From Bradyrhizobium zhanjiangense (GTDB taxonomy: Bacteria > Pseudomonadota > Alphaproteobacteria > Rhizobiales > Xanthobacteraceae), in the NCBI RefSeq assembly GCF_004114935.1, contig NZ_CP022221.1, positions 8,639,001-8,703,000 of the forward strand: a stretch of 64,000 nucleotides of DNA, written 5' to 3'. Numbering within the stretch: the first letter of the stretch is position 1; every line of letters begins with the position of its first letter. Under the pieces are notes generated by a model that was given only the letters and a program-made list of their open reading frames with translations, searched no databases and was not told the DNA's origin. The translations under genes were made by a program, and so were the position numbers. Below, one piece after another: positions 25,552-36,170 of the stretch.

Positions 25552-26274
25552 ATGTCCGAAAAACCCGACACGCTCACCTTCGCTGCCATTGGCGATCTCC
25601 ACGTGAAGGAGGACCGCACGTTGTCCTTCCGGGAACTCTTTGCCGAGCTCTCGACCAAGGCCCGGGTGCTCGTCCTTTGCGGCGACCTCACTGACCTCGG
25701 CAAGCCGTCCGAAGCGGAACTTCTGGCGGAGGATTTGCGCGCCTGCTCCATTCCCGTTGTCGGCGTGCTCGGAAACCACGACTACGAGTCCGGGCAGACT
25801 GAAGACGTAAAGAGCATTTTGAAGGGCGCCGGAATGCACCTGCTCAACGGGCAGTCGTACGAAATCGAGGGCGTCGCCTTCGTCGGCGTGAAGGGCTTCA
25901 TCGGTGGGTTCGGCCGCCGCATGCTCGCTTCGTTCGGCGAGGCCGTCGTCAAGAGCCTGGTCGCCGAAGCCGTCAACGAAGCGACGCACCTCGAAAATGC
26001 GATGCGCGCGGTGGCGAGCAAGCAGGCTGTTGTCGTCCTTCACTATGCGCCGATTCTCGATACGGTTGAAGGCGAGCCGCTGGAGATTCTTCCGTTCCTC
26101 GGCTCGTCACGCCTCGGCGAAACGATCGATCGATTTACGGTGAGTGCGGTCGTTCACGGCCATGCTCATCAGGGTCGCTATGAAGGCCGCACGCCCGGAG
26201 GCGCGCGGGTTTACAACGTGGCGCGGTCAATCAAGAAGCCCAGCGGTCGACCCTACGCCTTGATTCAGGTTTGA
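25552..26274 (+). CDS. Metallophosphoesterase
   Basis: 240 aa calcineurin-like phosphoesterase with every metal-site motif: DLHVKED (D-x-H), CGDLTD (GD), GNHDY (GNHD), VLHYAP (H) and GHAHQG (GHxH). No signal peptide, so cytosolic. It follows the nucleotidyltransferase by 4 bp, which suggests the two act on the same linkage, one adding and one removing a nucleotide or phosphate. The ATG at 25552 is chosen because it begins the conserved fold; an upstream in-frame ATG at 25492 lies inside the preceding gene. Cyclic-nucleotide or dinucleotide phosphodiesterase activity is an alternative. Confidence 0.85.
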   Translation: MSEKPDTLTFAAIGDLHVKEDRTLSFRELFAELSTKARVLVLCGDLTDLGKPSEAELLAEDLRACSIPVVGVLGNHDYESGQTEDVKSILKGAGMHLLNGQSYEIEGVAFVGVKGFIGGFGRRMLASFGEAVVKSLVAEAVNEATHLENAMRAVASKQAVVVLHYAPILDTVEGEPLEILPFLGSSRLGETIDRFTVSAVVHGHAHQGRYEGRTPGGARVYNVARSIKKPSGRPYALIQV

Positions 26275-26280
26275 GGCGGG

Positions 26281-26445
26281 CTGCCACGGCGAAGCCCGGT
26301 GGCTCCGAGCTCTTTGACGCTATGGACCTCGATATTGGGCGTTTCGTTAATGCGCAGTGTCGAAGTTGGTGCTCGACCCGACCATTCTTGACCGTGATCT
26401 CGCCATAGAGCGCCGCGGTCGCGCCGAAAATGATTCCGCTCTCGG
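26281..26445 (-). pseudogene. Remnant of a molybdopterin-binding xanthine dehydrogenase-family large subunit (IorB-like C-terminus)
   Basis: On the minus strand the frame encodes ESGIIFGATAALYGEITV and NGRVEH, then after a one-base shift LRINETPNIEVHSVKELG. Both pieces match the C-terminal region of isoquinoline 1-oxidoreductase/aldehyde dehydrogenase large subunits (family pattern: GLTAALYGEI, LRINE, IEVH). The remainder of the roughly 750-aa protein is missing, so this is a decayed fragment left by deletion. Confidence 0.7.
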
Positions 26446-26608
26446 CGATAAACGCGCGCGCGGGAGCAGCAGTTTTTTGCAGGGGCGCGTGCGCAGTCAT
26501 GAGTGTAAGCGAAGCGGATTGTTTCGAGCTGCTGTCCTCAAAGGGGACTCACGTAGAAACAACGGCTCGGTGAGTTCGCGGCGATCATTGCGTACATTGG
26601 AGGGTCTC

Positions 26609-26884
26609 ATGCGATTCATTCTCCGTGTTCTCGCCGCATCCGTGATTCTCGCCTTCTATCTTCCCGTAATCTCTGGAGTCACGCTTGCGATTGCTGATGC
26701 GACTGGCGGGTTGCCGGGCACTCTCACCGGCTGGTGGAAGTATATCGGCGATGTGATCGCCGAACGCGCTGGCTTTTCTGGAAGCTACAAAGAGAACATG
26801 TTCACTATATGGGGCATCGCGGCGCTCCTCAGCGTCATCGGTCACACACTGCTTTCGATTTCCAGGGCGTGGATGCATCGATGA
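26609..26884 (+). CDS. Small two-helix membrane protein, unknown
   Basis: 91 aa from the ATG at 26609 behind GGAGGG. Two predicted transmembrane helices (residues 1-30, FILRVLAASVILAFYLPVIS, and about 67-87, FTIWGIAALLSVIGHTLLSI) connect through a loop with GTLTGWWKYIGD. No family recognised. The upstream extension to an ATG at 26357 overlaps the IorB remnant and is not convincing. Confidence 0.6.
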   Translation: MRFILRVLAASVILAFYLPVISGVTLAIADATGGLPGTLTGWWKYIGDVIAERAGFSGSYKENMFTIWGIAALLSVIGHTLLSISRAWMHR

Positions 26885-27113
26885 GGAATTTCGGGAAACC
26901 CCGCTGCTTGCCTGAACGCATCCGAAGGAAATGACTGCGCGGTCGTGTACGAGATCGCTCGCGGCCTGCGAGGCCGTCCGCTTCTGGCGCTGAGCTGAAC
27001 AATGAACGAGCCGCCGCCATGTCGGCTGTCTGCAGGAGACCGGACGTTGCACGAAAGTTGCGGTGACCGCCGCTCATGACCTAACCGGACTTTGCACAGG
27101 TCCGACGCAGCCA

Positions 27114-27680
27114 CTACTCGCACAGCGCATCATCGGTCACTCGACCGAACACGCGGAAGTCGTGGAAGGCACCTTTGAACCATGCCTTCTGACGCAAAGT
27201 CCCCTCGTAACGGAATCCACCTTTTTCGAGCACGCGATCGGAAGCTCCGTTGCCGGGTAAGGTCCAGGCTTCGATACGATTGAGCCCAAAAGTATCGTGG
27301 CCGCAACGGATCGCTGCACGCAGCGCCTCAGTCATCACGCCTCGTCCCCAGACGCTCGGATGTAATTCGTATCCGATGCCACCGCATTTCCACGGTTTAT
27401 GGAACCAGTTGAAGCGGAAAACGCCAACGAACGCGTGCGACAGGCGATCTTCGATGATCCAGGCACAGCCATTTCCCGATTGATACAGCTCCGACATATT
27501 CCGCACCAACTCGATGGCTTGCTCTTCGGTCGGTGAATCCGGAATGTTGGAATAGCGTGTGACCTCGGTGATCCCCAGCAGGGCACGGATCGACGAGACG
27601 TCATCCATGCTCACGGCCCGCATGAGCAGACGGTCCGTCGGAAGGATCGGAAATTCCGTGGCCACGGCGGACTCTGACAT
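27114..27680 (-). CDS. GNAT family N-acetyltransferase (RimJ/RimL type)
   Basis: 188 aa. RimJ/RimL-like fold: TDRLLMRAVSMDDVSSIRALL at the N-terminus, the GGIGYELHPSVWGRGVMTEALRA segment carrying the acetyl-CoA binding RGxMTEA motif, and NGASDRVLEKGGFRYEGTLRQ near the end. Family members acetylate protein N-termini or small amines; the substrate is not predictable. It stands alone between remnant-rich intergenic spaces. Confidence 0.88.
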   Translation of the reverse strand: MSESAVATEFPILPTDRLLMRAVSMDDVSSIRALLGITEVTRYSNIPDSPTEEQAIELVRNMSELYQSGNGCAWIIEDRLSHAFVGVFRFNWFHKPWKCGGIGYELHPSVWGRGVMTEALRAAIRCGHDTFGLNRIEAWTLPGNGASDRVLEKGGFRYEGTLRQKAWFKGAFHDFRVFGRVTDDALCE

Positions 27681-27951
27681 GAACGCACCCCGTTCTCAAA
27701 GTGCGGCCGAGACAGCCGCGAATACGCTACCATCGCCATCACACGTATCGACCAACCGTTTCCTGCGCAAGAGCGCTGGCGGCTCTTGGCCCTTAGCCGA
27801 ACAACGTTGGGCCTATTGTGATGTCTGCTATCGGCGGTAAACCGGGCGCGGGGCTCGCTCGCTTCGACTGCCGCTTGTGACCTGCTTCGGACACGTCCGG
27901 CCGACCCGGACAGCGCCGGGCCGGCTGCGTGCATCAATGGGCGTGCATCGC

Positions 27952-28869
27952 TCAGGGACGAACGCGGATGATCGTATTGCCCTTGCGTCGCTCGGTGGGA
28001 TTTAAGGCAGCGACGGCATCGTCGAGGGTCGAGATGTTGCCGATGTTCGTCCGCAATCGTCCATCCCGTACCCGCTGGACGATCTCACTCAGTTGCGCAC
28101 GATCGGGCTCGACGACGAAGTCAACCGCCACGCCGTCGGAGGGCCGCGCCTCGGCCGGCCCGACGACAGTCACCAATATTCCTCCAGCTCGAAGCAGTCC
28201 TGCAGACCGCTTCTGGATATCACCGCCGATAACATCAAATACCAGATCGACTTCGCCGACCTCTTCCAGGGCGTCGTTGTCGAGATCGATGAACTCCTTC
28301 GCGCCGAAGTCGAGCACCGTCTGACGGTCGGCGGCACGTCCGGTGCCGATGACGTAGGCGCCGGCCTCTCGTGCGAGTTGCGTCACCATCGACCCGACTG
28401 CGCCGGCCGCGCCGTGTGCGAGAACGCTCTGCCCCGCGTGAAGGCGGCCGTGCTGGAACAGCCCTTGCCATGCGGTCAGGCCCGAGATCGGCAGGCTCGC
28501 GCCCACAGTGAAGTCGACGTCGCCCGGCAGCGGCGCGAGGTTGCGAGCCTCGATCGCCACATACTCGGCCAGCGTGCCGTCGCGATACCAATCCGCGAGG
28601 CCGAACACCCGCTGTCCCACCGACAGCCCCGTGGTGCCATATCCGAGAGCGGTGACCACTCCGGCCAGCTCGTGCCCGGGGATCGACGGTGTTCGGTCAC
28701 GATCGAGGCGATCGGTCCAGGTCGAGGGCCACGCCAGCTCAGTCGGGACAAATCCCGACGCATGAACCTGAACGACGACGTCGTTTATCGCTGCCTGCGG
28801 CGCGGGCCGCTCCACCAGCTTCATCGCGGCCGTTCCCGCGGTTCGGTCCGTTACAACGATCGCCTTCAT
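27952..28869 (-). CDS. NADP-dependent quinone oxidoreductase-like MDR protein
   Basis: 305 aa zinc-free medium-chain dehydrogenase/reductase: GroES-like N-terminal domain (PSIPGHELAGVV), then a Rossmann domain with the nucleotide-binding AHGAAGAVGSMVTQLAR, and the closing RRKGNTIIRV. It probably reduces quinones or enones with NADPH in the cytosol. ATG 28869 (MKAIVVTD) is preferred to the upstream ATG at 28890 because a GAGGAG sequence lies 9 nt before it. Confidence 0.9.
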   Translation of the reverse strand: MKAIVVTDRTAGTAAMKLVERPAPQAAINDVVVQVHASGFVPTELAWPSTWTDRLDRDRTPSIPGHELAGVVTALGYGTTGLSVGQRVFGLADWYRDGTLAEYVAIEARNLAPLPGDVDFTVGASLPISGLTAWQGLFQHGRLHAGQSVLAHGAAGAVGSMVTQLAREAGAYVIGTGRAADRQTVLDFGAKEFIDLDNDALEEVGEVDLVFDVIGGDIQKRSAGLLRAGGILVTVVGPAEARPSDGVAVDFVVEPDRAQLSEIVQRVRDGRLRTNIGNISTLDDAVAALNPTERRKGNTIIRVRP

Positions 28870-29393
28870 GGGAATTATCTCCTCGGTCATTTGTTAGTGT
28901 GTTGCAGGGGGCGTGGATGTGCCGGCCATCAACAAAACGCCAGGCAGTGTGGAATTCCTGTCTCCGTGTCTGCGATCTGAACTGTCTGCATTGACTGGGG
29001 CTCCCACTCAGCCTGATGGATCGGAATCGCTCCAGTCGCCGGTGCTAGCGAATAGATGCGTTGCGCCTGGTCATAAAACAGTACCAAGATTGCGGATTCT
29101 GGCTGTACCAAGCGCAATGGACCTTTCGGCCTGCTGCTTCCGGTGTTTGCCTTGATGTCGAGCGTGTTGTTGATTGGCGAGCGCATGACGCCAAAGTTGA
29201 TCGTCGGTGGGCTGCTCGCGATGTCAGGCGTGGCGACGACACAGGCCAGACCGAGCGCGCGCCCCGTTTGAACACCGACGTCGCGTCATGGCATCGACAT
29301 CATCTGTCCGGCCAATGGAGATCACGATGTTGCGACCCCACGCGCCCGCCTGATCATGCGGTAATATCGAATGGTCGAACAGGAAGACGCATC
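28870..29393. other. Intergenic region with an EamA remnant
   Basis: Roughly 520 bp between the divergent oxidoreductase and hydrolase genes. The only recognisable content is the broken EamA fragment at 29119-29271. The right end presumably carries the hydrolase promoter. Confidence 0.5.
29119..29271 (+). pseudogene. Remnant of an EamA/DMT-family exporter C-terminus
   Basis: 51 codons ending in TGA read GPFGLLLPVFALMSSVLLIG, ERMTPKLIVGGLLAMSGVAT: the last two transmembrane helices of EamA (drug/metabolite) transporters, which typically have LLVPVFALLSSALLLGE here. The upstream 240 residues are absent or scrambled. A truncated relic. Confidence 0.7.
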
Positions 29394-30260
29394 ATGAAGT
29401 TTCGCCATCTCGTCACCGCGCTTCTCGTCATGGTCTCGATCGGCGCAGCGCGCGCGGCGCCGCAATGGCTGAGCCTGCCGCCGACGCCGACACTGCCCAA
29501 AGCGGCCCACAGCGGTCTCGCGCCCATCAACGGGGTCAAGATCTGGTACGCGGTGTTCGGTCGCGGGCAGCCCGTCCTGTTGCTGCATGGCGGTCTTGCC
29601 AATGCGAACTACTGGGGCCACCAGGTCCGCGCGCTGCAGCAGCACTATCAGGTCATCGTCATGGAGAGCCGCGGCCATGGGCGCAGCAGCCGCAATCAGG
29701 AGCCTTATGGCTACGACTTGATGGCCTCGGACGTGGTCGGGCTGCTCGACCATCTCAAGATCAGGAAGGCGGCGATCGTCGGCTGGAGCGACGGAGCGAT
29801 CATCGGCCTCGACATCGCCATGAAGCATCCGGAGCGGGTGAGCAAGCTGTTCGCCTTCGCGGCGAACTCGGATCCGTCAGGCGTTGCGGACATCGCTTCA
29901 AGCGACGTCTTCAACGCCTACATCGCCAGGGCCGGCGAAGAATACAAGCGCATCTCGCCGACACCGACGGAGTACAAGAGCTTCGTCGCCGACATCACCA
30001 AAATGTGGGAGAGCCAGCCGAAATGGACGGCTTCGGATCTCGCTTCGATCAAGGCCCCGACCTGGATCGTGGACGGCGATCATGACGAGGCGATCAAGCG
30101 CGAGAATACCGAGTTCATGGCGGCGAACATTCCCGGCGCCGGCCTGCTGCTCCAGCCGGAGGTCAGTCACTTCTCGTTCTTGCAGGATCCCGAGCAGTTC
30201 AACGATGACGTGCTGCATTTCCTGGCGCGTGGCGGAGGCCCGCGCGCATCGCCGAAATGA
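29394..30260 (+). CDS. Secreted alpha/beta hydrolase
   Basis: 288 aa. Signal peptide MKFRHLVTALLVMVSIGAARA (cleaved near residue 22), then a classical alpha/beta-hydrolase: oxyanion region VLLLHGGLANANYW, nucleophile elbow VGWSDGAIIGLDIA (Gly-x-Ser-Asp-Gly), acid in VDGDHDEAI and catalytic His in LQPEVSHFSFL. Substrate unknown. GGAAG ribosome-binding site upstream of the ATG at 29394. Confidence 0.9.
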   Translation: MKFRHLVTALLVMVSIGAARAAPQWLSLPPTPTLPKAAHSGLAPINGVKIWYAVFGRGQPVLLLHGGLANANYWGHQVRALQQHYQVIVMESRGHGRSSRNQEPYGYDLMASDVVGLLDHLKIRKAAIVGWSDGAIIGLDIAMKHPERVSKLFAFAANSDPSGVADIASSDVFNAYIARAGEEYKRISPTPTEYKSFVADITKMWESQPKWTASDLASIKAPTWIVDGDHDEAIKRENTEFMAANIPGAGLLLQPEVSHFSFLQDPEQFNDDVLHFLARGGGPRASPK

Positions 30261-30266
30261 AGAGCT

Positions 30267-30359
30267 GTAGGGTGGGCAAAGCGTAGCGTGCCCACCATGT
30301 CGACCGTGCGTTCCGAGAGATGGTGGGGCACGGCGCGAGCGCGCCTTTGCCCACCCTAC
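30267..30359. repeat. Long inverted repeat (GTAGGGTGGGCAAAG family), copy 1
   Basis: Perfect 15-bp outer arms at 30267-30281 and 30345-30359, with further near-perfect inner pairing (CGTGCCCACCAT/ATGGTGGGGCACG). It can fold into one long hairpin about 7 bp after the hydrolase stop codon, so it may also act as its terminator or mRNA 3' stabiliser. A second copy is at 49822-49913. Confidence 0.8.
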
Positions 30360-30431
30360 GAAGCTGGTGCCACCTCATTGCACGCGCAACTCTCTCAACA
30401 CCGTCATTGCGAGCGCAGCTCTCTCGACACC

Positions 30432-30516
30432 GTCATTGCGAGGAGCCCTTGCGACGAAGCAATCCAGAATCCCTCGGCGGAACGATTCTGGATTGCTTCG
30501 CTGCGCTCGCAATGAC
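30432..30516. repeat. Dispersed inverted repeat (GTCATTGCGAGGAGC type)
   Basis: Left arm GTCATTGCGAGGAGCCCTTG with GAAGCAATCCAGAATC, right arm GATTCTGGATTGCTTCG ending CTCGCAATGAC. It is an 85-bp palindrome known by eye from many Rhizobiales intergenic regions. A partial half-copy of the left arm precedes it at 30402-30415. Confidence 0.75.
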
Positions 30517-30544
30517 CGAGTTTGCGGTAATAGCGCGCCTCCCT

Positions 30545-30722
30545 CTCGTGTCCCGGACGCGCTGCAACGCCCATAGCGCGTCGAAGACGCGCGTGAACGC
30601 GCTTACGGCGTTGTGGCGCAGAGCCGGGACCCGCCGCCGCGTACACCGCTGAAGCATGGGCCCCGGCTCAGCAGCGCACCACGTCGCAAGGGCGACGCGC
30701 TGCGCTGCCTCCGGGGCACGAG
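30545..30722. repeat. Imperfect inverted repeat (CTCGTGTCCCGGACGCGCTG type)
   Basis: The left end CTCGTGTCCCGGACGCGCTG is mirrored by GCGCTGCCTCCGGGGCACGAG at the right end (30702-30722). GC-rich inner segments (GAGCCGGGACCC/GGGCCCCGGCTC) also pair. It fills the rest of the 530-bp gap between the hydrolase gene and the ftsH terminator; no gene is present there. Confidence 0.6.
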
Positions 30723-30742
30723 ACCTGAATTGCGAGACCACA

Positions 30743-30770
30743 AAAAACGCGGCGTTGCCGCCGCGTTTTT
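30743..30770 (-). terminator. Bidirectional intrinsic terminator downstream of ftsH
   Basis: AAAAACGCGGC/GCCGCGTTTTT (30743-30753 with 30760-30770), a symmetric hairpin with A- and T-runs on both sides, 23 nt past the ftsH stop codon. Confidence 0.88.
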
Positions 30771-30793
30771 CAATTCGATCTGCAGCTCGGAGC

Positions 30794-32716
<1,923 letters not shown>

Positions 32717-33016
32717 CGATCTTCCTTCGTGGTCGCGCGGATCGCGGCCCTGATCCTTGGGGAGTTACTTTGGTCAATGCGAGGAAATCCCAAGGAATCC
32801 TCTCGGTTAGACGCATACAATTTAGGTGCCGCCCCGGTCGCTGCCAAGGGAACGAGATGGGACTATTTATCCCATCTTAGCGCGATTCCCGCTGAAATAA
32901 TGGCGTCCTAGCCCGGGTTTTTCCCGCCTGGTTAAGGTCGCCTGACGGCGCCGAGCCGAAATGGCCGGTGTCATGATCCGACCTCATGCAGCCCTCATGC
33001 GCGCTTCATGCACCCT

Positions 33017-34075
33017 TCACGCACCCTTGCGCCGCCGGGCCGGCGCCGGCGCGATGTGGATACGCCCGCCGGCGAGGCTGATCAAGGCTCCCGCAAGGGT
33101 TTGCTTCAGGACCGGCCGGCCATTTGCGGCTGCACGAGGACCTGCGGCGATGGCCCGATCAAGCGCGGACATCAGGGTTTCGACCTTGCCGAGTTCCGCC
33201 GGCCCCTCGTGCCCGAGCGCGGCGATGGCCCGCAGCAGCAGCCGCAGCCGGACCTCCTCGGGCAGGACGGCAAACGCCGATGCCTCGAAGCTTCGAACGC
33301 CCGCCTGCGGCGCAACGTCGCGATCCCGCAAGCGGAGGAAGCGCTCGGCGCCGTCGGCGAGCACCTCGACGGCCGCATTGGCGCGCGCCAGCCTTGCCGC
33401 GAGCCGCACGAGCGTGCGGGCATCGCCGCCTTCGGCCGCGAGCTGTGGCAGCAGCGCGCGCAGCCGCGGCCGGGTGAAGGCGGTGTCGCGGTTGGTGGGG
33501 TCGTCGGCAAAGCCGACCTTCGCCCGCTTCAAGGTCGCGATCAGCTGCGCCTTCGGAACGTCGAGCAGCGGACGCGCCAGCACGATGCCATCGCGCTCGC
33601 TGACACTGGCCATCGCTGACAGCCCGGCAAGTCCACTGCCGCGGAGCATTCGCATCAGCAGGGTCTCGGCCTGGTCGTCGCGGGTGTGGGCCGTCAGCAC
33701 ATGGCTGGCGCCCACGGCCCGCGCGGCCTGTGCGAGCAGCAGGTAACGGGCCTCGCGCGCCGCGGCAGGTAGTCCCGTCTTCGGCTTTGCGCCACGCCAG
33801 CGCAGGGTCCGGTGCGGCAGCCCGAGTTCGGTTGCCAGACGCTTGACCTCGCGCGCCTCGCGGGCCGCTTCCGGACGCAGTCCGTGATCGACGGTGACGA
33901 CGGTGAGTTGCGGGCCGCGCACAAGACTGCGCCGCCAGCGGGCCGCGAGCCACATCAGCGCGACCGAGTCCGGCCCGCCGGAGACCGCGAGCACCAGCGC
34001 CGGCGCAGCTTTCAGGCCCGCGAACAGCCGCCTCGCCTCGCGCGCCGAGATCGGAGAATTGTCGTCGTCTGACAT
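33017..34075 (-). CDS. tilS: tRNA(Ile)-lysidine synthase
   Basis: 352 aa. N-type ATP pyrophosphatase with the PP-loop SGGPDSVALMWL at about residues 34-45. It attaches lysine to C34 of the CAU-anticodon tRNA-Ile so that it reads AUA, an essential function. The conserved AHTRDDQAETLLMRMLRGSGL region is present. The usual C-terminal domain is shorter than in E. coli TilS. It sits between cpoB and ftsH, the common alphaproteobacterial order. Confidence 0.94.
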   Translation of the reverse strand: MSDDDNSPISAREARRLFAGLKAAPALVLAVSGGPDSVALMWLAARWRRSLVRGPQLTVVTVDHGLRPEAAREAREVKRLATELGLPHRTLRWRGAKPKTGLPAAAREARYLLLAQAARAVGASHVLTAHTRDDQAETLLMRMLRGSGLAGLSAMASVSERDGIVLARPLLDVPKAQLIATLKRAKVGFADDPTNRDTAFTRPRLRALLPQLAAEGGDARTLVRLAARLARANAAVEVLADGAERFLRLRDRDVAPQAGVRSFEASAFAVLPEEVRLRLLLRAIAALGHEGPAELGKVETLMSALDRAIAAGPRAAANGRPVLKQTLAGALISLAGGRIHIAPAPARRRKGA

Positions 34076-34157
34076 GACGGCCCAGCAAATCGTCAGCGGA
34101 TGATTGCGATGTTTAGCGCAGCACCATCCGCATTGTCAGGACCTTAGACGCCACGCG

Positions 34158-35237
34158 TCAGCACTTCACCCGCTTCTGCTCGCGATCGACCGCGGCTTTG
34201 ACGCCGGCGGAGGCGCGCGGATATTTCCGGCCGACCTCGCCGAAGGCGGCGCAGGCGGCCTCCTTCTCCTTCAGCGCGGCGAGCGACTGGCCGAGCCGCA
34301 GCAGCGCATCCGGCGCCTTGGCCGATTTCTCGTATTTGGTGGTGACGGCGAGGAACGCTTCCGCGGAGTCGCGATATTGCTGGCGCTGGAAGTAGCTCTC
34401 GCCGAGCCAGTATTGCGCGTCGCCGAGCAGAGGATCGCTCGGGTATTTCTGCGCAAAATTCTTCATGGTCTGCTCGGCGAGCGCATAGTCCTTGCGCTGC
34501 ATGTAACCGATGCCGAGGTCGAACTCGTCGCGCGGCGTTGCCGAGGGCGGCAGCGTCGTGAGGCCAGCGCCGCCTGATGGCGCGGGATGGCCGGATTGGG
34601 CCGGCGGATAGCCGGGCTGCGCCGCCGGGGGAGCCGCCTGCTGCTGATAGCGGGGGCTGGTGTTGGCGAGATCGAGCGGCTCGCCGGCGCCGCGGCCGCC
34701 AGGGGCACCACTGGGAGCTCCTGCCGGCATCGGCTGCTGACCGCCGCCGAGCGCGCGCGGCGCACCGGGCGCGGTCGGGTTCTGGTTCGGATCGAAGGCA
34801 TCGCCGCGGCGGCGCGTGCCAGGTGCGCCGGGCGCCGGCTGCTCCTGAACGATCGGCGCGGGAGCGGCGATCTGCGGCTGCTCGTAATTCGGCTGCACGG
34901 CCTGCTGCTGCGGCTGCTGCTGGCGATAGCCCGGCGCGACCTGACTTGGTGCGATCTGGGCGGGCGGCATCGCCGCGACGTTGGGCGCCTGTCCGGGCGC
35001 GCTTTGCGCGCCGCCTTCGAGCGCCCGCAGCCGCTCCTCGAGCTGGCGGTTGCGATATTGCAGCTCTTCGTTCTGGCCGGTGAGCTGGCGCAGCTGGTTC
35101 TCCAGCCGCTCGATCCGCATCTCGGGGTCGGCATCATCCGACTGCGCGACGATCGATTGCGCAAGTGCGGGCGAGCACAAAGAGAGCAGCGCGGCGATCG
35201 CCGCGGTGCCGGTAAAGACCTTAAATCTGGATGACAT
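34158..35237 (-). CDS. cpoB: Tol-Pal system periplasmic protein CpoB (YbgF)
   Basis: 359 aa from the ATG at 35237 (MSSRFKVF), preferred to an upstream ATG at 35390 because it begins the signal peptide (ending CSPALAQ). The N-terminal coiled coil (PEMRIERLENQLRQLTGQ, ELQYRNRQLEERLRALEGG) forms the trimeric stalk; a long Gln/Pro/Ala-rich linker follows; the C-terminal TPR region (FDLGIGYMQRKDYALAEQ, LGDAQYWLGESYFQR) binds TolA. CpoB coordinates peptidoglycan synthesis with outer-membrane constriction at division. Its place after pal is typical. Confidence 0.9.
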   Translation of the reverse strand: MSSRFKVFTGTAAIAALLSLCSPALAQSIVAQSDDADPEMRIERLENQLRQLTGQNEELQYRNRQLEERLRALEGGAQSAPGQAPNVAAMPPAQIAPSQVAPGYRQQQPQQQAVQPNYEQPQIAAPAPIVQEQPAPGAPGTRRRGDAFDPNQNPTAPGAPRALGGGQQPMPAGAPSGAPGGRGAGEPLDLANTSPRYQQQAAPPAAQPGYPPAQSGHPAPSGGAGLTTLPPSATPRDEFDLGIGYMQRKDYALAEQTMKNFAQKYPSDPLLGDAQYWLGESYFQRQQYRDSAEAFLAVTTKYEKSAKAPDALLRLGQSLAALKEKEAACAAFGEVGRKYPRASAGVKAAVDREQKRVKC

Positions 35238-35362
35238 CTTGCCCTGACGACAAAAGCGAAATGGCCTGCGACGGAACATTCGACGCGCCACACATTGAAG
35301 TGGAGTACGCCAAAAATGTGACTGGTACCAAGGGGTTTCTGTCACAGAATGCTGAAACGAAA

Positions 35363-35384
35363 CCGGCGCCCGAGAGGGCGCCGG
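35363..35384 (-). terminator. Hairpin terminator downstream of pal
   Basis: Perfect 9-bp stem CCGGCGCCC/GGGCGCCGG around GAGA, 40 nt past the pal stop codon. On the minus strand it is followed by TTTCGTTTC. It probably separates pal from cpoB. Confidence 0.7.
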
Positions 35385-35424
35385 CATCATCCAGTTCTGA
35401 AGCTGAACGGCGCCTGACTGAACG

Positions 35425-35913
35425 TCAGGAGCTCGCGTTCAAGACGGTGACGGCGCGCCGGTTCTGCGACCAGCAGGAGATGTCGTTACAGACCGCGACC
35501 GGCCGCTCCTTGCCGTAGGAGATCGTGCGCATGCGGTTCGGATCGATGCCGCGCGAGGCGAGGAACGAACGCACCGACTGGGCGCGGCGGGCGCCGAGCG
35601 CGATGTTGTATTCGCGGGTGCCACGCTCGTCGGCATGACCTTCGATGGTGAAGCTGTAGCGCGGATAGGTCTGGAGCCATTGCGCCTGCTTCTCCAGGGT
35701 CACGATCGCCTGAGGGGTCAGATCGGTCTGGTCGCTTTCGAAGAACACGCGGTCACCCACGTTGACGACGAAGTCCTGCTGGCTGCCCGGCGTCGCCGCG
35801 TTGGCCATCGCATCCGTCGCAGCATTCTTGTTGGCGCAGGCGCCCATCGACAGCGCGACGGCAAGCACCGCGGCCAGCTTCAATCCCTGGAGGATACGCA
35901 TAGGATGTTTCAT
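35425..35913 (-). CDS. pal: Peptidoglycan-associated lipoprotein Pal
   Basis: 162 aa. Lipoprotein signal with lipobox LSMGAC (Cys26 acylated), a short linker, then an OmpA-like domain with the peptidoglycan-binding residues in FFESDQTDLTP and IEGHADERGTREYNIALGARRAQSV. It anchors the outer membrane to peptidoglycan and binds TolB. A GGAGG ribosome-binding site supports the ATG at 35913. It is separated from tolB by two signalling genes instead of following it directly. Confidence 0.96.
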   Translation of the reverse strand: MKHPMRILQGLKLAAVLAVALSMGACANKNAATDAMANAATPGSQQDFVVNVGDRVFFESDQTDLTPQAIVTLEKQAQWLQTYPRYSFTIEGHADERGTREYNIALGARRAQSVRSFLASRGIDPNRMRTISYGKERPVAVCNDISCWSQNRRAVTVLNASS

Positions 35914-36170
35914 TCCGGAGCCTCCACGCTCGCGTTAGTCCACTGCTGTCCGGTCTACAGGGGGTTGGTTAAGCGAACGTTCCGTCAACCTTGACGGAAC
36001 CTTGCCTCAGCCGATCAAATGCCCCCAACCAGCGAAAAGCACCCATGATGGTTAATGGGTTGTAAATGTGGCGCGAGGGTGAAGGCAAGCCGCGCCAGCC
36101 GGCACAGCACTGTTTTTTGCCGGGATTCTAGGCCGAAAGGCGTACGGCGGCCCGAGTCGCCGCTTCGGAA

